From: Acanthochlamys bracteata
Taxonomy: Eukaryota > Streptophyta > Magnoliopsida > Pandanales > Velloziaceae
Reading direction: 5' to 3'
DNA: 64,000 nt
NCBI GenBank assembly: GCA_019914995.1
Contig: CM034129.1
Span: forward strand, 9,169,725-9,233,724
The notes under the pieces were generated by a model. That model saw nothing but the letters and a program-made list of their open reading frames with translations. It was not told where the DNA came from and searched no databases. Shown here one piece after another: positions 36,945 to 52,470 of this stretch; position 1 is the stretch's first letter; each line of letters starts with the position of its first letter. A program made the translations under genes and the position numbers.

Positions 36945-37483
36945 TCAATTTGCATTGTAATAAAAAAAGTTTGCACAAATTTTTTTTTTGTTGAATTTGT
37001 TTAAGCTGCACCGTACAACACCATTAACAAAAAAAAAAAAAAAAAAAAAAATTTGAGCTCTGCAACACTCAGCTCGACTGACCGGGCAAGCGTGAACAGG
37101 TGAGTCACCATGAGCTAGCCAAACTTGAAAAATTTGCAAAAAATAAAACCATATTTCTGAAGATGCATTGTAAAAAAAAGTTTCAAGTTTGTTATGCTAA
37201 ATTTGCTTAAGCTGCATTATACAACACCATTAACAAAAAAAAAAAAAAAAAAGGAAGTTGGAGACCAACCAGTGAGATCACTGACCTGACTCAGTAGCCA
37301 ATGAGCAGTGGGCTCACTAGCAGCTGACCAGTGAGCACTTCTAGCTCACTGGTGAGATGCTATGAGCTAGCAAATCTTGAAGAATTTGCAAAAACAAAAT
37401 CATATTTTTTAAGATGCACTGTAAAAAAGATATCAAGTTTGTTATGCTAAATTTGTTAAGCTGCATTGTACAACACCATTAAC
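36945..37483 (-). repeat. Inner tandem units of the right MULE arm
   Basis: Three inverted units end in CCATTAAC at 37028, 37234 and 37483, each with a poly-A tract beside it and AGCTCACTGG-type words between units. There is one unit fewer than in the left arm, so unit number has changed since the arms were made. Confidence 0.82.
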
Positions 37484-37499
37484 AAAATGAAAAAAAAAA

Positions 37500-39243
37500 A
37501 GAAGTTTGAGCTCTCACACTCACTTTGGAGAGACCGATGAGCTCACTAGCGACTCGGTGAGCGGTGGGCTCATCAAGCACGATCGATGAGCTATCAGCTC
37601 ACTAGTCACCTACCAATGAGGTAGCAGAGTTGGCTGGCATTAGACTAGCTCACTGGTCTCCTTGTCAGGTATGCATGTGCTAGGAGCTTTACTGGTTTGC
37701 TTTGCCAGCACAAGGTGGCCATTCACTGGCCAGATGCTTTCACTTGTCCATTCCATTCCAATCAAATTCACATTCCCAGCAACACCAAATACCAACCAGT
37801 ATTACAACAATCACATTCAAAAGCTGGCAGCAGGAGATCATTGAGCACTGCTAGCTCACTGGTCTCCTCTGCCATGAATACATGTACCAAGAGCTCTACA
37901 AATATGTACACAGCTCACTGCCACCCTTATTGCAAGCCATTCACATTCACATTATTTGGAAACTTCTTCCAGTCATTTTCATTGATATGATCACACAACA
38001 CATTATGGATATACTTCACATTCACATTTACACAATCACAACATTCACACAACAAATATGGAGCAAAAAACTCATTCACATTCTATTAAAAAAAATGTCA
38101 GCATGACACAATTTTTTACAAAATATTTCTTTCATTGACTCATGAGTAACATATCTTACACCCTGAAACAATTTCAATCTCATTAATGGGTATACAATCA
38201 CATTGAAAAAAAAAAAAACAGAGCCAAGGAGAAAAACAAATTGTATCGGCATCTTCACTGGCCGCCTGCATCTTCCATCTATTCATCTGCATACAATAGA
38301 AAAAAATAGAGAAAAATATTAACCTGCTGGCATTGCAATCAAACACAAGCAGAGAGAAAGTTGAAATTGAAACTAAAATTATAATACCTGAAATTGAAAT
38401 TGAGCTCATTGTAATTAAAAATTGAAATGTGAAACTACACAGAAAAAACAGAATCAGTCCCACAATCAAAAGTTACATAAGAAGTTGAAATCAAAACAAA
38501 GAAATGAAATTGAAATCGAAATTAAATCAAAATAAGATTCAATACCACGGAGCTAGGGATCTCTCCTTATCAATCTTTGTTTCAGCTGTGATCACTACCT
38601 GCACCAACATAGAAAAAAAATTGAAAAAATCATTAAAAAATAAATATTGGTCAAGAAAAATAAGAAATAACAATACCGGAATCAGTATTGATCAACGGCG
38701 AGGTTAAAGACAGGCGAGCTCGGGTTGATCACATCGCTTGCACCCGATGGGCTTCGACGGTGCTCGAGGCTGCAACATAATAAACGATGAGGGGAATAGA
38801 AAGAGCAGGAGGAGGAGAAGAGAAAAAACACGAAAATTTAGTGAATTGACAATTGTCGCCGATGAGCTAGGGTTTCGCTCGCCGTCGGATTTTCGATTGG
38901 GTGTGAGAGAGCTTCCGATTGAAAGAAAAATTGAAGGAAGGGAAGATAGAAGGTAGCATTGGCTCAGGTGTCGCCGAATCCCTCCATCACCGGCACGGAG
39001 CAACGAGGAGGGATCGGCAGAGGAATCGGGAGAGAAGTCGAAAGAAAATGAGAAAAAAAAAAATAACGCTTATACTGTGTAAGAGCGCACAAAATTACCA
39101 GCGTGCCCTTACACAGTGTTTACGTAGGAGAAAAAAATAGGCTGCTGGCGGGTTGAATCTGGATCGTCTGATCACGATCGGACGGTACAGATTTGGTGTG
39201 CGCGATGTGCGCGCACAGTGATCTGTGTGCGCACATCCCACAC
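37500..39243 (-). repeat. Right outer inverted arm of the MULE
   Basis: Inverted copy of 31577-33300 with the same order of parts: AGCTCACTGG-rich stretch, splice-like signals and CT-rich leader on the minus strand, then the GC-rich terminus. The terminus has extra GCGCGCACA-type sequence near 39200-39220 compared with the left end. Confidence 0.85.
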
Positions 39244-40653
39244 CATATATATATATATATAATATTAATTTTTAAAGGATAAAATAAGTTTATTTTTAAA
39301 GTTCTAAACTAAAATTTTGGGATTTTTTTTTATTTTAAGTAATCTCAAATGTGTCTATAGTCAGTTTAGGATTTGCAATAGAATCTTTTTTGTGTGTTCA
39401 CGCTAGTTCGTGATTGAGCAAGTCTAGTCCTAGTAAAAAAAAGCTGTCCAAATTTACTCAAAGATTTCTAAGTAGTACTTTGGGAATTAATGACTGAAGT
39501 TTTGAGTTCTTATAAAAAAACAAAAAATGTGTAGATTCTATGTGATTGAGTCGGAAATTTAATAGAACTTTAACTTTTCAAGGTGTAAACTATCTCTAAT
39601 GAATGATGGCGCATGTAACTCTATCACTCTTTATGACTAGTTCTGTTATTAGTTGCAGGTTTAGATCCTAAACTGCTCATATTCGTTGCTAGTTCTTGAC
39701 AAAGGATCACTCGCGGCTAGGCACACTGTGTTTTTTTGTCAATTGAGAAGGAAAATCTGTTAGCTTCTTAAGCAAAGAATAAACAGAAGTAAGAAACATA
39801 GTGTTATGGCTCCCTAGTTATGGAACCATTTTGGTGTCTCATATGTTTATGGACAGGTAAGATCTTGAGACAATTGTAAAAATTGGGATGGGTTCTTTTT
39901 TACTTTCTTGAAACATCAGGGACACCTGTTGATAATTACTTTGAAAATTTGTGATACAAAATGAGATCTCATTCTCAGGGATAGGGACAGGTATCATTGG
40001 TTAAACTGCACAGTGTCTGTGAGTGGGGACCTTCATTAATGCCAGCATAAATAAAAAATGGCAGTAGGGTCATATGGAACACTACTCTTTTGGAAGTTTA
40101 GGAGGTGGCTTCCATCAATGGCTTTATCACCACAGCCATGATGAGATTATACTTGAGGAGTTAAGGACTTGTAGATGGATTCCAAGTAAAGCCACAGCTG
40201 GGGGGCATCCCATGTTCAACTGGTCCCTCTTATGACTCGTGACTGATAAATCTTTACTTCCAAAATGTTTTGGGTACCGGCACCAATGGTTCAAAGCCTT
40301 CATACTAGAGATTTGATCAACTATCCTTTGCTCTAGCTAGAGATTCTGACCAGCTGCATACTTGCATTGGCATTTAGGTGAATGTGATGAATTTTTGCAT
40401 TTCTCTGAATTGACACAGAAGTTGACCCAAAATCTGCCCTTCAATCAATACTGCATTCGGATCAAGATCTGCCTTGCTCCACAAACAATATTTCGAGCTA
40501 TTGGAACCAAGCCAGAAATAATCCTAAAACTTTTCTCTGTTATTCTTTCAACCTTACTAGAAGTAGTTGGAATACCCATTTACACCACATTAAAGAACCC
40601 AGCTATTGTGCACAGAGGGGAAGAGGGAGGCTTCAAGATTCCAACACTGAATA
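39244..40653. other. Intergenic between MULE and RALF gene
   Basis: The first 110 bases (to about 39355) look like the second half of a family C copy whose first half lies at about 31438-31560, on the other side of the MULE. The rest holds no gene that I can support; the final part is the promoter of the RALF gene at 40654. Confidence 0.45.
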
Positions 40654-41022
40654 ATGGGTGTGAAACTGATGTTTTTGTTCATGTTCTCAGCTGTTGTTCT
40701 CCTCCTCCACATCCAACAAGTAGTTCTTATGCCAGTTTTCCTCGTAGACGAGATGCAGACCAACAACAAAAATGGTTGTGAGAAGGATAGCTTGCATAAC
40801 TGCTTATGGAATCAAGAAGAAATCGAAATAGAGATGGATTCTGAAGTTAGTAAGAGACAGCTTTGGGAACAGAAGAAGTACATCAGCTACGGAGCTCTCA
40901 AAGGAGATGCAGTGCCTTGTATGAAACCTGGTGTTGCTTACTACAACTGCAGAGCAATGGCAAGGGCTAATCCTTATACGAGAGGCTGCAGTGCCATTAC
41001 AGAATGCAGGGGTTCTCCATAA
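40654..41022 (+). CDS. Canonical RALF secreted peptide precursor, 122 aa
   Basis: Intronless precursor of a rapid alkalinization factor, a secreted peptide hormone sensed by FERONIA-type receptor kinases that tunes growth, wall integrity and immunity. Residues 1-32 are hydrophobic (MFLFMFSAVVLLLHIQQVVL) and act as signal peptide. The pro-region has two cysteines (42, 50) and EIEMDSEVSKRQL, in which KRQL at 67-70 replaces the usual RRxL cleavage site. The mature peptide has an intact YISYGAL at 76-82 and cysteines at 89, 99, 112 and 118 within AYYNCRAMARANPYTRGCSAITECRG, close to the textbook consensus. The Met at 40654 is chosen because it begins the hydrophobic run. It is the most conserved of the three intact RALF genes here and so the best candidate for ordinary receptor signalling. 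Confidence 0.95.
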   Translation: MGVKLMFLFMFSAVVLLLHIQQVVLMPVFLVDEMQTNNKNGCEKDSLHNCLWNQEEIEIEMDSEVSKRQLWEQKKYISYGALKGDAVPCMKPGVAYYNCRAMARANPYTRGCSAITECRGSP

Positions 41023-41943
41023 TAAGGTCAATAAAAGGTTACAACTCTTTTCTCTCTTTGTTTCTTAGTTATTATTTTTTTTTTAATGGTTGGGCAGTTC
41101 TAGTAATTTACATTTTGTCGTTATTGTTCAGAAGTTGAGTACAGTTTTGTGGAAAATAAATTGACGGCGAAGTTAAAAGTGAATCGTCTTTTTGCCTGGA
41201 TCCACCTAATTTCTGTCCTTGGTTGATTTTGGGGGTTGAACTTTAGTTGAAAGGAGAAGCTAAATCAATATCGCCAAGCTTTTGAGTGCAGGATTAGCAG
41301 TAGCTGTTTGTCGTCGGTGATAGGCTTCTGCGATTTAAACTGAATCTATCATTTTCATATTGCAATTTTGGTTATTGATGATGACATTTCTCTTGGTAAT
41401 GCAGTTTTCAGCAGAGTTTACTCATCAACTAAATGTTCATATATTAAAGTTGCATCTCCTTCTAAAATATGATTTCGTTTTTCTTCCTTCCTAATAAGCT
41501 ATAGGTATCTCTGGATACAGCGAACTTCAAAATTTCTCTTTGAATGGTCTTCTATCTTCGCCTTCCAAAGTTCATGGCTTACTGCTAGTACATCACCAGA
41601 TCGTATAATCTCACTGGTGAATTTTGTGAACAAGGATGAAGATGTCTCTTGGTCAATTCACTCTTTTTCTTTGTAAGAGTATGCCGACTGTAGTGGAATT
41701 TCTATATCATAATTGCTACCATCATTGTTGTGTTTTGGTCTTCAATAGAGTTGAGCCATGGAAGTTCGCTTTTGAACTCTATGAATTTATGATTCATTGA
41801 GGTTTATAACAAAATAAACTTCAACTGCAAAAAGCTAAAGCTATATCATGTCCATTTAAGGTTGGAATTCTGAAAGAAGTTTGTACATGAGCAACTTAAT
41901 TGGGGTACATAATTAGTAGTTGGAACACCACGAATTGCTTTAA
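41023..41943. other. RALF 3' region and intergenic DNA
   Basis: An AATAAA-like signal lies near 41155. No further gene is seen. Confidence 0.4.
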
Positions 41944-42239
41944 GGGTGTGTTTCAAATAATCGTAATTGAGTTTCGTGAAAGTGAAAAATAAAAAATAGA
42001 GTTTTTTGAAAAATAAAGTGGAAGTGGAGTTCAGTATTTGTATTTCAATAGATTTTGAAAGTGTGTTAAAAATTAAAAAATATAGTTGTATTGAAAAGTG
42101 TGCAAATAAGAAAATTAGAACCGGAGTTTTGCACGTGAAAATAAAGTTTTGAATTTTTTGTGTAATTGAAATATATAAACTATTCGGAACTCAAAATCTG
42201 ACGGAAGAAAGTGGAGTTACGAGCATTTGAAATACGCTC
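41944..42239. mobile_element. MITE family A, complete copy
   Basis: 296 bp between perfect TAA duplications (41941-41943 and 42240-42242). Termini are GGGTGTGTTTCAAAT and, inverted, GAGCGTATTTCAAAT. The interior (GAAAGTGAAAAATAAAAAAT, then GGAGTTCAGTATTTGT) matches the copy at the window start. It has no coding content, as expected for a Tourist-like element. Confidence 0.88.
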
Positions 42240-42242
42240 TAA

Positions 42243-43303
42243 GTCAATGCGGCTATGGTATCCCACCAGAAATGTATACAATGTCTACATTGTCATGATC
42301 CCTACTGATATTATCCTTCTGGAAAAAGGGGAACCGTATTGACCTAGCTCTTTATGATTGTGGTGGGTAATAAGTTGATAATCACATTGGCATCACGCTC
42401 TGGTTCATCACTAGATCAGCACGGGATGCAAGGTGGTAAGTGGTAACTCAAAAAGTGGAACATGAAGAATTATTGGTTCCTTATTACTAGAAGGCAGAGG
42501 TATATAATTACTGACCGCGCCTTACCTAAGATTAAAGATTGGTTGAAAGCAATCCTATTGAGTTGTTATGGCTCAAAACGCAGAGTTTGCTGCTCTCCTG
42601 TTATGGTGATCGCCCGTTGCCAATTTAAGCTATTATGTAATCTGTACTGCATATGAATGAAGACTCGGCCTTGCCAAATTATAATGAAGTTTCATAAACA
42701 AAGAGTTCAAAGCTTGTGCTAAGTGAATCAGCGCACATTCATTCACTTGGCTTGTACATACTCACAAGTAGCTCGTGAATTTCATTTGTTGCAGCGCTCA
42801 ATTTAAAGACAACTAAAATTGAAGATTCAAAGAAAAGTTTTGTACGGTAATTGAGACATCAACGGACCGCTTTCAATATTGCGTAGCACAAAGCTATGAA
42901 CAACCAATAAGACTTAGCACAATTCTGACTCAATAGAAGCAAAATTTATTCATAATGAACGCATCATTTCCAGATGCTATCAAGTAACAATCTTTAATTG
43001 CAGTGAAGGTACATATCAGCTTTAACAACTCTCAGAAGTAACTAGTGATTATTCCTCAGAAAAACACTTCTTCTCTGGGTCAATACCAGAATTGAATATC
43101 AACTACAAAAAAATTACGCCCGGCATATCCTACTTCAGGTAACCATAGTGAATTGAGTATAGCATGGATGCCTCATATATAAAATAATAGCAATGACTAG
43201 CAAAATGGAATAGGAGTATGGGTACAATATCAATATCAATATCAATCGCCAACAATCACCACCACAACAATCTGCGACCAACACTTCTTTCCTTCTTGAT
43301 ACT
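42243..43303. other. Intergenic and SAHH 3' region
   Basis: No gene is seen. The part from about 42900 to 43303 is likely the 3' UTR of the minus-strand SAHH gene. Confidence 0.4.
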
Positions 43304-45981
<2,678 letters not shown>

Positions 45982-46090
45982 TGTTGCAGTGGAGAAGAAG
46001 CTTTGATTTCTCTCTCTAGAACACAGGAGAAAATGAAAGAATGAGAATGGAGAGAGAGGGACGAGTGAAGAATAGGGGAGAAGGGAAAGA

Positions 46091-46100
46091 GTTTATATAG
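46091..46100 (-). promoter_or_regulatory. TATA box of the SAHH gene
   Basis: CTATATAAAC on the coding strand, 110 bases before the ATG, followed by a CT-rich leader. It would place the transcription start near 46060-46070. Confidence 0.7.
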
Positions 46101-46737
46101 AGAAGTGGATGAAGGGAATGGACGGCCGTGATTTGAGGAGTTGTTGAATTACAAGTAGCGGAGCATTTTGGATCTGGTGGTGGAATGTGACAGATCTGTA
46201 ATTTTTCTTCTCTCTCTTTCTCTCGTATGTGCTCGTTGGTGGCGGCGAGGGAGATGGGTTGGATTTTTTCCTTTGGGTGGTAATATGCAAATTGTTGAAC
46301 GAAATTTATTATTCGGAATTATTAGAAGATAAAATGTATAGAAGATAGAAATATTTGTTTTACGGTAGAGGAACATTACTCTGGCAATGGGCTCGCTGAT
46401 AATTAAAGGCCTATTTGATATAATTTCTGGAAGTAATTTTTGAATATTTGAAGCTCACAAAAATTATACATAATATTTAATTTTTTTTAATTGAGAAGTT
46501 TGAATTTTTAAATTAAAATATTAGCCAATTCACTTAATAGATTAGTATTTTTTAAACTACATACTTTTTGATTTTATTGGATAATTAATATATAGAATTA
46601 TTAAAAATATATATTGAGTCGAAGTCTAATTTAATCAAATTAGCTATTTTTTTTATTTAACACCAACTATAATTCATTCATTTTGTATTTTTTAATTTGG
46701 CACTATTTTTTTTCTTGTGCTATCAGTTTGAAGCTAA
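46101..46737. other. SAHH upstream region
   Basis: Promoter-side DNA of the minus-strand SAHH gene, becoming AT-rich beyond 46400. No gene is seen. Confidence 0.4.
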
Positions 46738-46967
46738 GGGCATCTTTACATACCCCTCCAAACTCATTTTTTTAAACTCAATTTTAATAAAAAATAATTT
46801 AAAAAATTAAAATAAATTATATCTATTAAAAATTTATGTATTAAAAAAATTTATTAATAATAAAAAATAATTATAAAATATTATTTTTATTAAATATTTT
46901 TAATTTTTAATTTTATTTTTAAATTTACTTCTAAAAAAATTAATTTATCTTATAGTAAACACGTCCG
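46738..46967. mobile_element. MITE family B, copy 2
   Basis: 230 bp with TAA on both sides (46735-46737 and 46968-46970), termini GGGCATCTTTACATA and, inverted, CGGACGTGTTTACTA. The interior is clearly the same as at 4050-4288. Confidence 0.78.
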
Positions 46968-46970
46968 TAA

Positions 46971-49900
46971 CTTAACTTGAAAGTCTTACTATTGATCATA
47001 GTACGGCGGTTATTTGGTATGGCTTTTTATGGTAAAGACAATATGGTATTATATTCGGGGTGATTAATTAATCTAAAATAGTATTCAATGGTGAATTTGG
47101 ATACGGTTGCTTCATACTTTTAGAAAGGCCACACGATTGAGTCGGTCCGAAGCAAGTCATATTTTTTTCAAAAACAAAAATATTATCCAACGATTGACTA
47201 AGGAGTTATTTTACAATATTTATAAAATAAAATTTTTCTAAAATAAAAAATATTTTTATTTTTTTTAAAATAAGTTATATTTTTTTACTTTTAAAAAAAA
47301 TAAAGATATTTAATAAAAAAATTTCACTAAAATTTTTTTATATTTTTTAAATTTTTAAATAAATTTTTTATATACTTTAAAAATATGTATTAAAAAATAT
47401 AAAATGAAGAAAAATTGATAAGCTGCTTTTCAAACGCAGCTTCAAACAGTCTCTAACTTGCTAATAAGAAAGCCAGCTATCTCTCTCAAATTAATTTTTA
47501 ATTTAAGTATTGTGTGATAAAAGTTTTCAGATATATGTATGAAAATACTCTGATCAACGAAAGATGAAATTTGGTATTGCCACTACCATATTATAACATT
47601 TCTTCCTTGTATTGTATTTCCATTCTTCTAACTAAATATCGAAATCACTATCATCGTATGTAACAATTAACTACATCATCATGCATGTTTTAATACCAAC
47701 CATATGTAACATACCACCTATTTCTAAAAAATAGAAACTAATACATATTCAAAATTGAAACATACGAATTCCAACCATTAAAAATAAAATTCAAAGGTAC
47801 CAACATGGTCTACCCATGAACAAATGTTGTGTTTAGGCAGAAAACGTGACGAAGGGGAAGTTAATTGTTCTCTTGTTCTCTTTTCTTTTGAAAACATTGA
47901 ATAATTCAGATGGGGAGAGACGTGCATGCCTCTCTACCAAATGAAGATGAAATTAAAATCTGTCACTTCTTTTTTAAATAAAACTGTCACTTTTATGCAC
48001 CTACAAAATCTTTTTAGCTCAGATCTCTCCAATTGATTAATTGGTCTTCTCCACCTTCTACTTTAGGAACAGTTGTATACTGTTTATATTAATTTACAAT
48101 TTTACTATTGAATGAAATGCATGCTATATAATACTGATCCTAAATTTTAAGAAAGAATTTAGTAGGTGTTTGACATTTCATTCTAAAAAAACGTTTTTAT
48201 TAATTTTTTAATAAATTTTTATAATAGCGTAATTTATTTAAAAATTTTATTATATATTTTTAATAAACTTTTTATAATAGCAGTATTTATTTAAAATTTA
48301 AAAATTATAAAAATTTTATATAATAAAATTTTTATTGTTTATTTTTATTTTTGTAAAATCAAAATAATAAAATTTTTTTATTAAAATAAATTAAAATAAA
48401 AATATTTTTTATTTTAAAATTGATTTAATACACACTTTCATAGCCCGTTTGGATTGTATTTTCTGATTATATTTTTAATTTTAATTTATATTTTTTAATA
48501 TATATTTTATAGGTATTTAAAAAATTATTTAAAAATTTAAAAAATAAAAAAATTTTACATAATAAAATATTTTATTACATATTATTATTTTTTAAAAAAA
48601 TAAAAATATTTTTTATTATAAAAAAATTTTATTTTATAAACACTTCGAAATCCGTAAACCACCACAGTAAAACCGAATAACAAAAGAATTACAAGAAAGT
48701 TGCATAGAAAAGAAACGACGAAAAAATGCTAAGGAGTTCATATATGTCCAAATCTAGTGGTAGCTGACCAGGTCTCCGTCCAAAATCAGATTTCATATAC
48801 ATACATCATCGATATGCCTAAAAGATATTTGAAAAAAATATTAGAGATATTTAAAGTATTTTTAAAATAAAATTTTTAAAATAAAATATTCTTATTTTTT
48901 AAATAATAAGTTCTATTTTTTATTAAGAAATATAAAAAAGTGATAAAGATTTTATTATATAAAATTTTTCTATATTTTTATAATTTTAAATATAAATATA
49001 TTTAAAAAGATAAATTAAAAATTTTAAAAATAAGTTTTTTGAAAAATTTTGTCAAAGGACTCCTTCAGTCTGCATTACTTATGTCATCATCCCTACTTAC
49101 TACCTAGGGATCGTTTGAAGGTATGTATAATAAGATATTCTTTTAAGAAGAATTTTTTTAAAACTTTTATGAAAACAAATTTATTATTTTAGTTATTATA
49201 TAAATATATATTTAATTTTATAATATATAACTTGTATATCTTTTCAATTATTTAATATTTTCATAAAACTACAAAAAAATTTAAAATTTTGAAAAAATAA
49301 AATTGGAAAGTATATGAGAATCACTTTCAAACACGCACCCACTCCTTTGGTTGGTGGTGTGGTTGGTGAAGTTAGTGTGGGAGAGACAGAAAAACACACT
49401 CAATCTTTTTATTGTTTAAAAGAAGAAAATAATAATGGTAGTAGAACACAGTTGTTTAGTGTGGTTTGAATGATTCCACTTCATTCATTAGTTAGGCGAT
49501 CCAGTTGGTGGGTGAAGTTTGGCACAGCGAACCACTAATGATAACAGCACCAATAATTTTATAATCGCAAAGTTAAACTACCACATAAATTGCATATATA
49601 TTATGTTAAAATAGGAGAACATGAAATAATATAATTATTTTACAGGAACATTTCTTTTGAGCTTCTCTATGGATGATAAAATGCATCAAGACATCAACAT
49701 AATATTTACGCTTAGCTAATTAATGTTTGACTATCATTTCTTTTTTTTTTTTAATTTTTATTTTGTAGAGGTGTTATCGATTTCATTGAAAAGTAATCGT
49801 ACTACCCGAATTCAAAACGTGCCTTGGTTTGATCGTCATTCTCAAATTTGGTATCGACAGTTTTGGTTAATTAAAATATTCTTCACTTAACAAGTGAAGA

Positions 49901-51379
49901 CGTGAACGCGATGATATTTGTGTTAGGTGGCACCGTGCACATACTAATTAGGTAAAGCAACTAACGCCAACTACAACTCGAAAGCATGCAATGAGATTAG
50001 ACTGTATTTGAAATCTATCACGCCTTTTCCTGTAGTTGGTTGCCATGAATCGACTTTAATATTAAGGGAAAAAATGTTCTCCTTAAAGTACAATCCAACG
50101 AGCAGCAAGATACCTGTGAGATGAGTTTCGCATTGTTTGAAGGGCTTTTGAAACTTGAAAATTCCTATACGACGACTCGATGATTACGTGAAGGATGAGG
50201 TAAATGATATGAAAGTGGAATCATAAAACCTATTTACGTAAGAGAAAAAGTGATTGCAATTTTAGAGTACCCATCGGTTTCTTAAACTGTCAAGATTTTG
50301 CGTGCGGTTGCTTCAACCTACTACCGGAAAAGTGAAAAGGGTTCACTTGATCACGGGACTGAAACCACAGACCAAAGCTACAGGAGACTAAATTTGAAGC
50401 TGATAAACAAAGTGGAGAAAAAATTACTTGAAAAAATTATTATGCTCTTTTGTTGATTAATAGTTTTGTATAACATGATATTCGTACGTGAATTTAATGC
50501 TAACATCCTATATAGCAGAAAGTATGGAAGTAATATAAATAAAAATCATTCATAACATTCTCCCTCTAACCCATGATAGTGTAATAGATATCAACTTAAG
50601 ATTTTGGGATTAGTACCCTTAATATGCTAACAGCTTCTCAGCTATTCCTATAGTTACTCGTCAGTCCGTGAACTTCAATCTTCCTTAACTTATGGCGGTT
50701 TGTTCAGGTCGTGCCTCTTCAGCAGACTTGCGATTCCTACACCCGTATGTTCTTATTTTTTTCTATTATTTATTCCAATTAAATGATGATACGGCTTTAT
50801 TAAAACTTAGGTTTTAATTTGTAATTGGTATTTAGATTCGGTTTCTAGTAAAGTATTTAACTGTATCTATTATAAACTTGGAAACAAAATGCATTACTTT
50901 CTAATAGTAGTAATTCTATTTCTTCTGTTCCTTTTGATCTTATTATCGGTGGTTTAAATTTTTTGTTATTTTATTGACAACTTTCTCAATTATACTTGAA
51001 TTAATTTTTTTATAAAATCGGTCTAAAATTTCTTAAAATATATCTCATAATTTTTAATAAGATATATACACAATTTTTGAATATATGAAAAATTTTAATC
51101 TAATAATGCTAAAGAACACGAGAAGTCTTTTTATATTTACTTTCTATGTCATGACCCTATTCTCACAAACTAATCTTGATATGTCTGCAACAAATATGCT
51201 TAAAAGATAGTTGGGGCATATTTTTAACATAGTTTGCACTCTTATTTTGTCAGCTTTTTTTAGAGAAGTTTTGAGAAAAAATCATTCTTACTGCTATGAG
51301 TAGCAAGTGGGTCTAAAAATGAATACCAAGATTGATGATGAGTTGTTCACTACAAATATTATTTTATAGTTCGACGATT
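46971..51379. other. Long AT-rich intergenic stretch with family C copies
   Basis: Family C copies lie at about 47190-47460, 48165-48435, 48438-48660 (the last two side by side) and 48830-49070; a related one may span 49110-49330. No gene is seen in the intervals. Around 50500-50750 the sequence is less AT-rich and may be an eroded non-coding part of the copia relic that follows, but this is a guess. Confidence 0.45.
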
Positions 51380-52470
51380 CAACTAAAAGTATGAAATTGA
51401 CTACGAGGAGACCTTTGCTCATGTTGCTTGACTCATCGCCACTTGTTTCTTTATTTCTATCAAAAATATATTTTTGTAATGGTATCTGCATGAGAAAGTC
51501 TACACGCAACCTACCCGTAGATATGACCATCCATCTCACAAGGTTCTCGACGATACGCTTGACAAGTTTGGTTTGTTAAATTTACCTTTGCAGTAGCTTA
51601 GGTAAGATTCTCTCTAACTTCTGATGACATGGATCTATTTATTTGCAAATTCAATATTATTACTATCTTTCTCTTATATAGATAATATTATTATTATTAT
51701 TGGTGATGATATTATAGACATCTTTTTTCTTATAAATTTCTTGAGCTAACAATTGGAGATGAAGGATTTGGATCAAGCTAGTTATTTCTTAGGCCATAAG
51801 AACTTTTTCGATTAGACGGGTATTTATTCTGTTAAAGAAAATATGTATCCAATCTCCTCATTAGTATTGCTTTGATTGATGGTAAGAGCGTCTTGCAACT
51901 GCATAAATTATGTTTCGCAAAAGTGAGTTTCATAAAAGTAGAGCTTAGTGAAAAGTCGAATTTGATAAAAATAAAGCTCGCAATGATAATCAAAACAGAT
52001 AAAGTAATATGGTAAGGGTTTAATTGCATAAATTGTGTTTTGCAAAAACAAGTTTCTTAAAAGTATAGCTCGATGCGGTAATTAAAACAGATAAAATAAA
52101 GCTTTGAGTGAAGTTTTGGTAAAAATAAAGTTCGGAGTGAAAATATAAGTAAAATTCGACATAGCAATTGAAACACGTGAAATTATCCGAATTCAAAATT
52201 TAGAGAGAAAAAGTAAAATTCGGTGGCATTAAAATATGTCATAAAACTACACCAATATATTTTAAGCAAATTGTGCGACTTACCTCTTATGTGACAACCC
52301 TCTTAATGATGTGATACTGTATTGCTAGTTCATTTAGAGCTTGATATATGTCATGCTTACTTGTTTTGACATTACACATGCAATACACATAATAAACCAA
52401 TTTTGCATGCTCCTCGATCTATTAACCATGCGCTTATCCTTTGCATCCTTGATGGAAGCGAGTGGCGCAA
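51380..52470 (+). mobile_element. Ty1/copia retrotransposon relic
   Basis: A fossil fragment with reverse-transcriptase-like sequence of the Ty1/copia type on the + strand. Stretches reminiscent of the family's conserved segments are seen near 51380-51560, 51690-51830 and 52290-52440. No LTRs or target duplication could be assigned. It is broken in many places and clearly old, and a family A-like segment (about 51885-52245) seems to be inserted in it. Confidence 0.6.
51885..52245. repeat. Family A-like segment inside the copia relic
   Basis: Words such as AAAGTGAGTTTCATAAAAGT, AAAGTTCGGAGTGAAAATA and AAACACGTGAAATTATC recall family A MITEs. The segment appears to contain two related halves (CTGCATAAATTATGTTTCG at 51899 and TTGCATAAATTGTGTTTTG at 52023). 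It separates two blocks of copia-like sequence, which suggests insertion. The termini are not clear. Confidence 0.45.

Larger units (their letters stand above)
31577..39243 (+). mobile_element. Mutator-like DNA transposon (FAR1-type MULE) with giant inverted arms, 7.7 kb
   Basis: The two ends are inverted copies: GTGTGGGATGTGCGCACA at the left and its complement at 39226-39243. Homology extends inward for about 2.3-2.5 kb on each side, one of the longest arm pairs one could expect for a MULE. Between the arms is a damaged FAR1/MULE transposase gene on the + strand. Both outer flanks are (TA)n sequence, so the 9-bp target duplication expected of MULEs cannot be recognised. Corresponding positions of the arms add up to about 70,817-70,820 along most of their length, so few large gaps separate them. 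A 60-codon frame in each arm (32973-33155 and 37662-37844, minus and plus) differs at only two residues, which points to a fairly recent insertion or to arm-arm conversion. Confidence 0.9.

Noticed and set aside
40362-40781. 139-codon open frame overlapping the RALF gene start
   Set aside because: No family features, and its end overlaps the RALF signal peptide in another frame.
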